A stretch of DNA of 64,000 bases from Liolophura sinensis (lineage: Eukaryota; Mollusca; Polyplacophora; Chitonida; Chitonidae): NCBI RefSeq assembly GCF_032854445.1, contig NC_088295.1, positions 11,829,385-11,893,384 on the forward strand, in the 5' to 3' direction. The notes below the pieces were generated by a model. That model was not told where the DNA came from and ran no database searches. It saw only the letters and a list, made by a program, of their open reading frames with translations. How positions within the stretch are numbered: the first letter of the stretch is position 1; every line of letters begins with the position of its first letter. This document shows positions 11,801 to 24,756 of the stretch, one piece after another. The position numbers and the translations under genes are program-made.

Positions 11801-14800
11801 ATGCCTCACTTTCTTTTTTTAATGATTTCTTTATTATACAATTGTTTTTTTTATAAATGTCGTGATGTTTAGTTAGTTTCAGTTTAACCTGAAATGTTGT
11901 GACAGTGACAATCTAATAAAATAAACAGTTAAATGTAAATAACTCAGAAGATCTAATCAGAAAAAATAAAACAGATTTAGCGGCAGTTATTTGCTTGGGT
12001 TTTGGTCAGTACATACTGGATATTTTTGTAACATTTGCTTTTTCGCTACAGTAGACTAATGCTCAGTCTAGCCCTAGTCTGCATTTTTATTTTACATCTA
12101 GACTATTAGTTAAGACAAGGGCTCTCCTTTTTCCATATCTCAGAAGTTTGCTAAGTTTTGTCAACCAAGTGATCTGTACCCAGGAGGGATTTCAATTTTC
12201 AACATTTCAGACAATATGTGTGGTGGTTTGTCACTTGATGTGATGGGAGAATCATGAAGGTTTGCAAATGTGTCCAGGAAACCTGTATTTTATTTGTCTT
12301 ACAAATGACATTAGTGCTTGTAGAGAAACATATCTGTCACAACATTTCAGCTTTCAAATTACACTGTTGAAAATGCTTGAACTGGTGTGTTGCATGCAGT
12401 ATTGGGTATGGCTGATGAAGAATACTTTACATCAGTAGTTGTAGTGGAATATAATGTTTGATCTCATACCATCATATTTGTGTTTTATATTTATACTACA
12501 GAACACACCTACTAAGGCTGCAGAGCCCACACCTGAAGAGTCGGAGGCAGCTGAGGGTGGTCAAGAAGAAGCTCCAGTTGAGGTATGTTATTCAATACCA
12601 TCTGTCTAATTTCTTTTCTGATCTTGCTCTGATGTCAAATTTGGCCAAGGATGTTCCCAAACCAGCATCAGAGCATGCTTCATTTAAAACTCTGATTCAT
12701 TTACCTGCCCTTATCAAATGTGTTGAAGATGTCAGTGTAAGCATCACCAACACTAAAACACAGACCCATGCAGCCTGGGAAATAACTGATTGATTTCTGC
12801 TAAACAGACAAAAAGATCAGGATCATAAGGGTCTACAAACTTCAGGCCATGACATGTATTTGTTTGGGTGACAGACTGCCACGTTAACCGCATCAGGTTT
12901 TTGAATGTAGCGTGCTCTGATTCCATGACAGAGTTCTTTGTTCAGAGGCAGTGTTTTCTTATTTCAACCTTGTTCAGTACAATCTGCTGTTTTAGACCTG
13001 TTTTGAGACCTTGGCTGCGCAAAGTTTTGCGAAACCTAACGTCAGATTAATCTATGACTGTAATTTCAAGCCAGGTATGTATTTCCCTGTACATGTAGCT
13101 CCCTGCATATGTATTCTTTGCCATGCTGGTAGGATGAGAAAAGTTTGAACATTGACATTTTGAACCTACAGTTCAAGTTGCTTGGAATCCTGCGAGTCAC
13201 AGTGCGGAAACACTGTAATCTGGTGTTTGTGCTCCCAAGATAATGGTATGATGTTTATCTGATGTTCTAGGGGGCAGCAGATGCTGGGAATGATGTCACA
13301 GAACAGATGGTAACAGATGATCTTCCTGTCACTACTGAAGGTACATAATATAATATGCCTGTCTCAGTATAAATTGTATTTTACTCATGTCTTAAGCAAA
13401 TGTGTCCTAAAAAAAGTGGTTATTTTGTTTTCCTCTAAGGCTTGGCTTGTGTTGTCTTGTTACACACTAGATTGAAGAACAATGCAGGGGTTTTCTAGCC
13501 ATAAGAAAAGTCAGAAAATTGAGTTTTCAACAAATCTTCATGAATTTTTTGTTCTTTTATGATAAACAGATGAAAGAGCTGGGATTATTGAGTTTTAGTT
13601 ATTTGAATTACCATAGTTTTTGCACCATATGCGCAGTAGTTCCATTAAGTTGAGTTTCTGAAAGAAAAATGGCTTGAAAACCTCCAGCAATGTAAAGGAA
13701 ATAGTTTTAGTGTAATGCATGTGACCAAATAATTTGATTTGCGCTGTCAAACATGCAATGTTTATACATTATGTGGAATGGAGCTTATAAATGCTTGGAC
13801 TTTTGTAAAATATAAATTTGAATTTAATACTAGTTGAAGATTTACACGAAGAGCAGTTGCATTGTGAAGTGTGGCTGGTGTTTGGTTGTAAGAAATGAGA
13901 CCATTGCTGTGGTCAGTGATTAGGAAGCCTTGAAATTTTGTTGTGCTCTGTGGATGTTGAATGGTTTATGTGTGTGTTACAGATGAGGTCAATGCCATGA
14001 ATGAAGAAGAGGAGGAAGAAGGAGACATGGATGGAGCAGAAGTGGAAGGAGAAGGGGACATGGAGGAGATGCAGGCAACAGAAGGTAATGCTGGTGTCAA
14101 AAAAGCCTGCCTCGTGTTCAGGGAACTCTGTTAATGTATTGATCACCGCATATCTCAGTCAGTAATACATTTATGAAAATTATTGCTGTCAGAGGCAGGT
14201 ATATATATCCAGTCAACAAAAATATATTTGGCCAGGCTTCTGTAGTGTATGGGGTTGGACAGACTTTACATGCAGTGTGCTTAATTAGATTTATCTCATT
14301 GGTTTGTTGTTTTGGCTTTAATTTAGAAAACTGTGTTCTAGATCCAGAGGAAGAAGGTGGAGAGGGCGATGAAGAGGATGAAGAAGGTGATGAGGAGGAA
14401 GAAGAAGGTGATGATGATGATGAAGAGGAGGAGGATGAAGATGCTGATACTACAGGTGGCAGCAAACAAGCCAAGAGGAAGAAAGCTCAGGCTGGAAACA
14501 AAGCCAAGAAAGCCAAAGTCGATGAAGCAGGTGTGTTTGGGCAGATTTAGATCCTAGCCTGGTTCTGATATGCTTATGTTCATAGCAGTCATCTCAGTAT
14601 TGTCTCCTGATGTAATGACTGCTCCAGGATACATCAAATGTAATGGACTTGGAGCACAGAGAATAAAATCAGAGCAGTGACCACAGTGAGATAATTGGCA
14701 AATGGTCATATGTAACCAGTGAATATAGCTGTCAGTTGACCTCATTTAGGGATAACTTTTATTGCCTTTTTTTTGCTTCTGCAGTCGTCGGTTTACCTCA

Positions 14801-17800
14801 GTTATGGGTAACTTTTGTTGCTTCTTTTCTTCTGCAGTCGTCATTGAGAAGGACTTAATGTGGTAGTGCACAGGAGTGTCTCCAACAAGATGCATTAGTC
14901 GGGCTGCAATATGACTTGTGTGAAATCAGTTAAACCTGTTACTTGCCCGTAATCAGATAACATAAGATTGTGTTAAAGTAATGCCCTCTGTGTTTCTTAC
15001 AGTGTGTATGAATGTCTACGTCACTCGTTCACCGAGTGAGAAGGCATTTAATGAAATGTTCCAGAAATTTCTGACCGAGAATGATCTGGAGGTTAAGGAA
15101 ATCACAAGGAATGATGAGAGGAAATGGGAGCTGTAAGTTTATCATCACAAACCTAAAACTCCTTCACACATCTACAGTATTTTGTCACTTATTGCAGCGC
15201 TAAATGTTTAAAAGCAGAGTTATGAAAAAATGTGCATGTTTATTATAATTGCTTACATATCTACTTGACCACTTGTCTCAATGAATGGCCAAAGTGCTAA
15301 AATCATACTGTTCACATTTCTTATTCATGTCACCTGTTATTAATATTCAGCACTATTGAGCTTCACAGAACATGATTTGATATCTCAGGTTTGGGATGAT
15401 GGAACTGAAGAAACAAGAGGATGTAGAGAAGTTCATGTCTTTGTGTGGTCAGGAAGTTGGTGGAAGAGAAGTCAAATTTGAAGAAATCAAAGAAAGCAAT
15501 ATTGATGGATTAACAGCTCGTAAGTTTAACAAACCTGTGTATGGTAAAGAGAACTAGCATATATAATGAAAGATATTTTTGATTGTACCAAAATGAATGC
15601 GAGCAACTTGCAAGATAATGTGTATTTTCAAGCATTATTTTATGGTAAACAAAGTCAATCTTGCAGTGGAAATAAATAGGCTGAAGTAAATGTTGCCTTT
15701 CCCGTGAACATAAACTTATTCTGTGTACATTTATGATGTCTTTCATATTTCTTTGTGGACCATTTTTATACCTTCTACTATAAACAGACATATAAAAATG
15801 TTGAATATTCTGTGATTTGTGCAGTTTCTGTCCATCTCTGTTATTCAGTTGTTGCTGTCTTAATATTTCAGCTGCAGAGAAGGTTTTATTTATTGGCAAT
15901 ATACCAAAGACAACCACCGTCAGTGATCTAAGGACTCTCTATCCAACAGCCAAGGAAATCTTCTTCCCTATGTCCAGACATGGGGAGAAAAGAGGGTAAG
16001 CTGTAGAGCTTAAAACTTCCCACACAAATCCTTATAAGGAGAATGTCTTTGTTGCGTTATCCAAACTTTAGTTTAAATAGTGTAAGAACATCTTTTGCAG
16101 CGCACTTTTAATATTTAGTATGTACTATTAAAAGTGGTCTTTGATCTGATGCTGAGACAGTGAGTGTTGATACACCTGACATAAATAAGTTGAAGAGCTT
16201 CTTTGATGAACTGAAAGATTCATGTTTTATATGTAGAGGATTGAGTATGTTTTCTTTTGAACAGATTCGTCTTTATTGAGCTTGAGAGCAAAGAGGAAGT
16301 TGATGAAATGATAAAAACACGCCAGGGAGAGAAACTGGAGGGAAATGAGCTGTCCATAGGAAGGTACATTCCTAAAAAGAAGAACAGAGCTTTAACAAAG
16401 AAACAAAATGGAGGTATGTACTATATACACAACATATTAGTATTGTATGGAGAAGCCACATGTATAGTTCCATGGAATTCAGGTTCATTTAACCATTACT
16501 TTATTTCAAGTGCTATAAATGGAGGTGATGTAAAAACACCAAACATTGACATACTGTTTTTCGTGGACATTAAGATTTTGGATTATGCACATCTGTTTTT
16601 AAATTTGTAGATAGCACAAAGAAAGTGCTATTTATTGGCAACCTCAATTACAACACTACCCAGGAGAAACTGAAGGAATTCTTCACCAATGCAGAGTCTG
16701 CCAGAATTCTCATGCACCCACGGAACAAAAGGTCAAAAGGGTATGTTAAATCTTTTACTATCTGTCAGGGTTTTTATTGAGTTAACATTCACTGTTTGCT
16801 TACATGTCAGTCAGTGCTGAACAGAATACTTTAGAGAAACAAAAAAAAATCTTCATTTGGAAAAAAACATTTGTAGAGATCTGTTAGGGACCCTCCCAGC
16901 AAATCATTTGCATTCATTTAGTTGTTTTTTTTCTCCAAAAAACCTAATCCAGACTACACCCTTCATTTGCCCCATTGGTTTAGATGATTATAAGGAATCA
17001 AACGAATCCCCCTATCAGTTGACCACTGCATAGTGGTACATTTAAACATTGTTTTGTAAACTGGTGATCGGCAAAGCAGCTATTAGTGCGAGTCTATAAC
17101 AAATCCGAAAAACAACAACAACAGTCGCTCCACTTGTGAAACCTTTTCCCAAGAAAGTTCAAGTGTCGCACTGATATATTTTGACAATATTCCCGAGTCC
17201 ACCGATACCAAGTATACGGGCCTAATAACGCATGCAGGCCTACGTACACGTGTGTCCAGTCATGCTGGGTCCTGCAGTAGCACTGGAGATTTTGTACAAG
17301 CTGATGTCGAGTGCTGACTTGTATACTGTGTAGCGGATGTTTGTCCAGATTTGGGCAAATCTTAGCTTGAGATTTAATCCAAAATATTTAAGTCTTTTAA
17401 TGTGAAATGTTATATCCTGACTTGTGACTCAGGATGTTGCCCAGACCATCATGCAGGTGTTGATGACTCCTGCTGTTGAGACCTGCTTCCCACTGATTGA
17501 AAGTTTTCGTTGTCATATGTAAGATTATAACCAGGTGTCAGCATTTACTCATCTTGGTCAAACAAAATGTGTAGAAGTTATCATACCAGCTGGCGTAGAG
17601 ATGATTACTGAAAGCTGTTTAAAAATCTCTACGGGATACATACACGCTGTCAACTTTCAGCTTTTATCTGAAGTCTTGTTTAATATTTTAATTGTGATTT
17701 TTGTTATGTTTTTGTTATCTGCTGATATTTTTTAACATAAACAAGTAGTGGTTGTCATGCGTAACTCTGTATTTCACATAGTATAGTTTGTTTCTCTCTT

Positions 17801-20581
17801 GTCCCAGTGAAAAGTATCAGTTCAATCCAAGCCTGAAATAATTGAGTGAGGCTTCCAAGGGATGGGAAAATAGGCAATGTGTTCACTGGAATGTGTTATA
17901 CATTATTGCATTATTTGTATCTTCTAGCATGCATTTAAAATAACTAGGGTATATATAAATACGCATATGGATTACATGTTGGCAATTCTGTGCTAAATTT
18001 ACCGCAGACATTGTTAGGACAGTCATCATGTTGTCCCAGGGATTGAGGAATACCTTCCAGAACCTCACCTGTAAAGCATTGGGGGAAAAGGTCACATTTT
18101 GAAAAAAAGGTCACATTTTGCCACTTCAGTATTGACCAGTAAGGCCTAGCTGTACAAAATAATGTCACGAAAGCTCTGCAGTAAAACACAGACTATCTGG
18201 AAAGCTGAAATTTATACAAATCCAACGGATACAAAAACGCTGACAGCGATTAAAGAATAGGCATTTTCCTATGGCATAACTGTGGGAGGACCGTTTTCTT
18301 CACCCATGCCGTTTGTTACTGAGGACGTCAACATATGCATAGATTGATAAAGTCCAACATAGTATGATAACAGTGAGCTTTAATTTATTTATTTATTTGA
18401 TTGGTGTTTTACACTGTACTAGAGAATATTTCACTTTATACAATGGCAGCCATCATTATGGTGGCAGTGGGTTTTGAAGTCATTATGATAGAAGTCCACA
18501 CTACATTAATGCAATACTTTATTTGCCTTCAAATTCTCCAAGAAATAAATTAGAAACTGTCATTCTTAACTTAATCTATTTTGCAATAGTTAATTTTTGG
18601 TGAATTGATGCCCTCTCGATGGGCCTCCCCATCCTCCGCATTCTTGAGGAGAATGAGATGTCTCATGTTATTCTCCCGCCAAGGTAGAAACGTGGCTAGT
18701 CCGGGGAAGCCTGATCTGTAGTTGAGCACAATTGTTTTACCCTCATCAGCATTTCTTGCAAGTTTTATTCACATGTAAGGGAGAGTTATTAAGGGAGAGT
18801 TATTAAGTGATGAATAGGCAATCCTCCGAGTTCCATTCGCATATGTAGGCCCCATACACGACTGGCCATGGAGACAAGTGATCTGTAAATTCCAGACACA
18901 TTGTGTGGAGCGTTCTGTGTAAATCATGCCACACAACAATCGACACATTGGATACATAACATTTTCTTGAACCAAGTAACTAAAAGGTGAGGAAGCTAAA
19001 ATTAAAACTGATTCGTAACTTAATTTGGTATTTAATTTATTAGCCTTTGCCATGTAGGAAAGATAAACACAGCTGGACCATGTCCTATCAGTTGTGATCT
19101 GTGATGCGTGCAGTTGTCGTGCTAGCGGGACTACTTTGGCCAGACCTGCTCTCTCTACAGCTGGTTCTGATGATCGGCCGCAAGGAAAAAACGAACAAAC
19201 TGGACACCCATCGTTTGAATGTTCGTTCATTTCATTTGTTTTAACCAAGCCCGAAACAAAATGATTTATGGAGACCGTCCTTTAATATTCTTGTTTTTAG
19301 CAGTGTTTGTTCACTCATGCTAAAGTGGAGCATATTATTGGATCAACCGGGAGTTTCTGTCCATGTGCCTGTTAGCGGCTTCAGTTATAGAGGCCGCTAT
19401 ATAGAAACCTTTTGGAACTAGAAATTTTTTGGGGCAGGTACACACATTTCATGATATGATTCAAGATGAAGCCGTTCTTTGTGAAGCCTTTCAAAGAGTT
19501 GTTCAAACTCTGTTTTTGCAGCCAAATACCTAGTAGACTTTCAGTCAGTCATATTTATTAAGATGTGCCCATCTTCTTGCAGTGTTGGCTTTATAGAGTT
19601 CAGAACTCCTCAGGATGCCCAGAAGGCTCTCAAAAATTACAATGGAGCCATCATTGATGAGAGAGAGATATTTCTGGAGTTTGCAGACCATGAACCGAGT
19701 ACAGCAGGTCAGTGTTAGTCATGACATGGAATATAACTGACAAGTCTGTGCATTAGAAAACCTTACTTCCTTTTTAAAGACGCCTGCTTGGAGTCTGATC
19801 TGTAACAAAGGAGTAAGCAGATGAATTTCAAGATGGCAATGCATTGTGGTGTAAGGTTTGTCGCCAGAATATCCAATGATGTTGCGATGTTTTTGAAAAT
19901 TTTCTCTTTTGTAGTCATCATAAATCATGCATTTTTTTGCATTAATTTACCATTGATGCCTTTTCTGAATGTGTTCTGGAATGTCAGATGAGAATATGTG
20001 TATTTATTTGACTGGCATTTTACGCGGTTTTCAAGAATATTAAACATATGCAAAATAGGTCAGGTTCATGGATGGAGAAATTGAGAGGAAGTCACCCTAT
20101 GCTAGAGCAAGCTTATCAGTGAAGGCCAGATAAGTTGCAGCCATAGTTGTGCTTTAGCCAAATGCTACAAGACTGCTTGACTTTCTGACCTCTCTATCAG
20201 TGTTACATGGTGTCTGCTTTTTTTTTTTCAGCTGATTACAAAGGCCGATTTGACACAAGAGGAGGTCGACAAGGCTCTGGGGGATTCCGACAAAGTTTTA
20301 ATCGGCCAAACTTTGGGGGCGGCTACGGAGGTGGGGGAGCTATGAACTTTGGAGGAAACCGATTTATGAACGATTATGAAAGCCGCCTTCTCCAATCACG
20401 CTTTGGAGGTTATGGTTTTGGGGGTCAGATGGGATTTGAGGGTGGGTTTGGAGGCAATATGGGAGGTTACAGGTCCAATTTTAACTCCGGAAATCAAGGC
20501 GGATATGGGCAGAGATATGGGCAGGGTAGTCGTAACTTTAAAAATAACAGGGGAAATAGCAGAGGAGGGAGGAGATTTTAG
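8815..20581 (+). CDS. G2: nucleolin-like protein with acidic N-terminus, three RRMs and Gly/Arg-rich tail
   Basis: Twelve exons: 8815-8859, 12502-12582, 13271-13340, 13983-14084, 14342-14530, 15003-15132, 15389-15519, 15872-15995, 16265-16413, 16611-16740, 19583-19707 and 20232-20581. Total is 1626 nt, 541 aa, with all phases consistent. The start MARSAAQGRKKKTPK matches the first exon of G4 and sits in 'aaaaATGG'. Residues 16-150 are Glu/Asp-rich, followed by a basic NLS (KQAKRKKAQAGNKAKKAK). RRM1 (163-249) is diverged and retains the 'ENDLEV' region seen in vertebrate nucleolin RRM1. RRM2 (250-340) has VLFIGNI and GFVFIEL. RRM3 (341-425) has VLFIGNLNY and GVGFIEF. The tail (426-541) is rich in Gly, Arg, Phe and Asn. 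By family it acts in the nucleolus in rRNA transcription and pre-rRNA processing. Vertebrate nucleolin has four RRMs; the fourth is absent here. It pairs divergently with G1. Confidence 0.9.
10400..13110. repeat. Dispersed repeat fragments in G2 introns 1 and 2
   Basis: The block 'cagaggcagtgttcattatt' to 'ctgctgtttgagacctgttt' near 10435-10500 recurs with mismatches near 12940-13010 ('cagaggcagtgttttcttat' to 'ctgctgttttagacctgttt'). A shorter relative ('ctgctgttgagacctgcttc') lies near 17470 in intron 10. These are remnants of one interspersed element of unknown class. No intact frame or terminal repeats were recognised. G2 exon 2 (12502-12582) lies between the first two copies. Confidence 0.5.
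14738..14850 (+). repeat. Short tandem duplication in G2 intron 5
   Basis: Two diverged copies of about 55 bp share 'acctcattta'/'acctcagtta', 'gggataacttttattgc'/'gggtaacttttgttgc' and the identical end 'cttctgcagtcgtc'. Each ends in an acceptor-like 'ttctgcag', but the true acceptor for the next exon is at 15002. No coding role is apparent. Confidence 0.6.
18383..18475 (-). repeat. SINE family A 3' fragment in G2 intron 10
   Basis: A reversed 3' end only: (attt)n, 'gattggtgttttacactgta', 'agagaatatttcacttta', then 'attatggtggcag'. The rest of this 2.8-kb intron (16741-19582) contains long but unsupported open frames and AT-rich filler. A second, more diverged reversed fragment is at about 19998-20160 in the following intron. 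Confidence 0.65.
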
Positions 20582-23500
20582 ATCTCTGTTATCTTCACGT
20601 CCTGGAGATGTAGCACGTAGTTTGCACTCAAGTGTGTAATGTATAGGTTACATTTGTGTTATATGTACTTTTTATTCCATTGATCAGGAAAACAAAAACC
20701 CTTTGTTTTTTGGGAGGTTTCTGTTGCAAATTTTGTTTTGGCAAACATTTAAGCGTTGGTGCATAAATATTTATTTATATTCCGTGTTTTAGTCAATACT
20801 GTTTCATTTCTGATTGTAGACTTTCAGTTTCTATTCTTTCCAAAAGCTTTGTCTGCTAAGTTGACTCGGGAATTAAAAAAGGATGAATATATATATCATT
20901 GTAACATCTGCATTGTACTCAGAATATCTGAGAACATAATCCCAATATAAAACATTTTCATTTTTGTGGTGTCAATATATGGGATACATTTGCATATTCC
21001 TTCATTTTTTCAATTCTAGTGTAGCAGCTTTGCTTCTCTCCATATCACCATACTTAAAACAGAGTGTTGTTGTGAATTAAGCGAATCAACCACCTTCATA
21101 ATGTTAACATACTGTTTTTTTGGTATAACTGGAAAGAATAGCAAATTATGTAAATTACTAAAAACAAAACTGTAAATTGTTTGGGAAAAACATCTCAGAT
21201 TTTTAAACCAACTTGTGACAATACTAAATAGTGCTTGTCTCACCTGTGTTTTTCATTCAGAAGTCTGTGTGTGTATAGATTATGATGCAGTACCAAGACT
21301 TGTCAGGAGATTCAGATTCATTGTCCCACCTAAACTGAGGAGTGTGGTCTCCATGAAGCATGTGCTCTCATTCGAGATAACCCCCCTCCCCCCTCCTTCT
21401 AGATGCATAGATGGTGTTAGGTTGTGTACTGTCACGTCATTATCTCATTTTTAGCGTTCATATTAAAACATCTCATACGTTTCACAACATTTGTAGTAAA
21501 TATAAAATGTTTTGAACTTACATGCTCTTTGTTATTTATGTGTCCAATTTATATCAGTCTTCAGAGCCTATTGTTTATTCCAAGAAAAACATTGTAGCAA
21601 ACCAGCGAAGATGTACCAGATTTCATTTTTTAATAATTCACTTTGTTAAAGCAACTATCAATACAATGTTACTTTACAATGAAATTACGAAATTTTTTTT
21701 TATGCCGTCTTTGTTAAAAGACACATGAAAACCTAGAAATTCATTCCATATAACCCTAGCGACATGTATAAGGGGATCTATTGTTGGCTAAGTGCTTTAG
21801 ACCCTTGGGCATCTATTGTTGGCAATAAGGTACAGAATTTGACTTCTGGTTAGGAGCCGAAAAAAGTACATGTACATATCGCTTAATTTTGGCCACTAAA
21901 ATTTATGCTCTACCCACAAAATGTAATCCCAATTTACTGATAAACATAAAGCAGTTAACTGCACCCACAGGATGGTTGACAACGCCCGCAGTATAACTAG
22001 CCATGACCACCTATGCAGTTGTCGTCGGGAGTTCAAGTCCATTTTATGCTGGCTTTCTCTCCAGTCGTACGTGTGAAAGTTTGCCAGCAACCAGTTTTTC
22101 GAACAGTCGCAAACTGTGCCTGGCGCAATTTCCACGACAGCATGCAGGGAAGACATACATCACCGTGATAAATGTGCTTGAGGTAGTGTTACGACAGCTT
22201 TATAGAATAGGCTTTATAAAACGGTCTTGGGGTGTCCTCCCACCATAAGGCTGACTGTCTTCGTGATGTTCTCTAGTATGGCGTGAAACACCAATAAAAA
22301 ATAAAAAAAATAGGAGTTGTATGTAACAAACTGAACATGTACTGTTGCTGGAGCAGATGAACCCATGTATTTAACATGAACGTTTCTTCGATTTTAGCAG
22401 GTGATTTAGTTAAGTTTGGGATACAGTTCAATCAGAATCCAACTGAATTTTCTTCAGAACGATATTCGTATTCACGTATTGATCCTATCTGATCCCATGA
22501 AAAGCTTGCTTTAAAGCTTTAATTTTGCCTTACAATAGCTGCATTGTAGTTTTCTGCTTAATTCTGTGAACAATAAAACCTCATAGAAGTGGAACAGATA
22601 TTCGAAGTGCAGTAGATGAACAATACCTTGTTTAAGGAAGACAGATCAAAGATTTGTTTGGGATATGTTTTTAATTGATTAAAATGTGGCATACACTTAG
22701 TCTCTGTTCAACAAGCAAAGCCACACTTCTGTGAACATCACTGAAAGAAAGCAACAATTTGTAGGAAATGCAGCATTTCTGAGAAACTCTCGTGAGTTCC
22801 ACAAAGAAAATAAATACATGTAGCATAAACTGAACTAAAATATGAAAAGACAAAGATCTCTTATTACCATCTTCTATAAATGAAAAAAAAAATCAATAAA
22901 CTTTAGCAAACAGCATTTGGTCAACTTACAAAATACACTGACAATAAAAAAAACATGCAAGTCCAGCATAATATACAATATGAGTAGCAAGAAAAAATTG
23001 TTTGTGAATGATCTTGCTTCATTCACATACAGTGGGTTCAAATTTGCACAACTGCAAAACTTCAAAGTCATGTACAACAATATGAAGTCTTTCTTTTTCA
23101 CTTCAACGTAAAACATTTGATGTCAAATGTGCTCTATGCACATGATATACCATCTACTGTCAAGAACTCCACCTCTGTTCAGTACATGTGTGTGTATCTG
23201 AATAAAGGCTCTGGTTAAACCTCGACATTGTGAAAATGGTGTCCTAGCTTCATATAGACTAGCTAGTAACAGTTGAGTCTGAAACATCATGCAGTGTATT
23301 CTGGAACATATAATTAAAAAAAAAAACTATTTTAAAACCAGTACGTATACTAATAATTCCTATACACTTCCATCAGTACATCAACAAAACAAACTTTAAC
23401 ACTCAGTGAAATCAAGTTTATTTTGTGCCATGACGTATCAACAAATCCCAGTAAATGACATCCTGATTGGACATTCTTCACACCAAAACCGTGTTGGACA

Positions 23501-24756
23501 AACCAAAACTGAATGTTTTATCCCAAGCAAAAGTCTGTACAGCACCCGCAAAACACCACCAAAGTGAATAACAACCAAGTTTACAGTGATGTTGATCAAA
23601 TGCAATATCACTGAAAATGTAATTTTGTTAACCTTGCCACATACAATTCAGTGATTTCATTTGGTACAGAGTTGTCACCTTTCAAAATGGACAGGAACAT
23701 TTATGGTAATCTCAACTTTAATCTTTTAATTACATTAATATAATAATTAGATAGCCAATTACTGCAAAGACATAGTATGCATGGAGTCTGTATAACCAAT
23801 TGAAAAGTACATGTGTAACAATATACAGTAAATGTAAAATATACATGTCAAAAAGAGAAAACATAGGCTGAAGATAAACCACTGCAGACCCATTTCAATT
23901 CAGTGGTGCACAACATATACCAGAGGAGAGGCTTACAGCTCACTAGGGTTGTGGCTACTTCACAAAACTTACTGGCCAGCATGACATTTGGTCATCAACA
24001 CTTTTCCTTGTGACACATATTTAGTTTATGTTTATTACCTTATTAATAATAATGTTTTGCTCTTATAATTTATAGCAATTTATGGTGAAACAAAAAAAAA
24101 AAACTGTGACTAAAGTTCACACCAATTAAACTTTGTGAGTCACCAATTTGGATAAGCTTTGAAAATTTGTTTGACATCAATATGTATAAAACACTGAAAT
24201 TTTCCATGTTGTCTTTATCCATATTGATGTAACACATCTAGCTTTGAATTCAGTTTAAAGTGTTTCAGAAAAATGTCTGGAAAGATAAACACCAGTCTTT
24301 TATTAAGGATAACATCCAGGAAAATCTTGGCCTCTTTGCCACACTTCTCTCCTCACCCATATCTGGGCTATGGTGACGGTATCATATGCACAGAGATTAC
24401 AATCTGTCCCAAATAACAAGGAGAATGATCTGCAAAAATAACCAAAAGCATCAGATGGCATATTTGTTATTTGAACATGAAAACTGTTTTATATGAAAAC
24501 CCAGTCCAAAATAGCTTGATGGATCAATGCCACTTTTAATTCTTTCACTGACATTGTGTCATGGTGTTGGCTGCATATAATTATTTCAAAAGGTTTCATT
24601 TAATTATTTATGAGAGACTCCTTTCATGCACGCTAAAACTGAAATCTGCTCATCTTATCTCCGTTCAAGATGAAAGTTACATGGCAAAATGGTTAATTTA
24701 CAGGTCTTGTCAATTTACCTTATCAAGTTTCCACTACATGTCTGGCTACCCCTGCC
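20582..24756. other. Convergent G2/G3 intergenic region with UTRs and one SINE
   Basis: This 4.2-kb stretch lies between the stop codons of G2 (plus) and G3 (minus), so it should contain both 3' UTRs. A minus-strand AATAAA at 24304-24299, about 450 bp past the G3 stop, is a plausible polyadenylation signal. No clear signal was found for G2 close to its stop. A SINE family A copy lies at 21968-22310. Short open frames elsewhere have no family resemblance I can recognise, and the sequence is mostly AT-rich. Confidence 0.6.
21968..22310 (+). repeat. SINE family A copy, longer internal variant
   Basis: A tRNA-like head ends in the B-box-like 'gggagttcaagtcc', followed by 'tgctggctttctctccagtc'. 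It ends with 'ctagtatggcgtgaaacacc' and 'aataaaaaataaaaaaaat'. At about 340 bp it is longer than the other copies because of an extra internal stretch near 22150-22230, perhaps a later insertion or a subfamily. Confidence 0.7.

Noticed and set aside
14118-14474. Minus-strand open frame with a long poly-Ser run
   Set aside because: It is the antisense of the Glu/Asp-rich exon of G2 (14342-14530); gaa/gag/gat runs read as Ser and Pro codons in reverse. A similar shadow lies opposite the G4 acidic exon at 38802-39000.
18769-19248. 159-codon minus-strand frame in G2 intron 10
   Set aside because: No recognisable family, and it lies in an intron near SINE fragments. Treated as a chance frame.
8860-19582. 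Intronic snoRNAs in G2 (also looked at in G3-G5), as known in vertebrate nucleolin
   Set aside because: TGATGA-like and CTGA-like words occur (e.g. near 16150-16215 and 35376), but none had C and D boxes at suitable spacing with a terminal stem. The hairpin 'agcagtcat'/'atgactgct' near 14585-14625 lacks a convincing H/ACA layout. A covariance-model scan would settle it.
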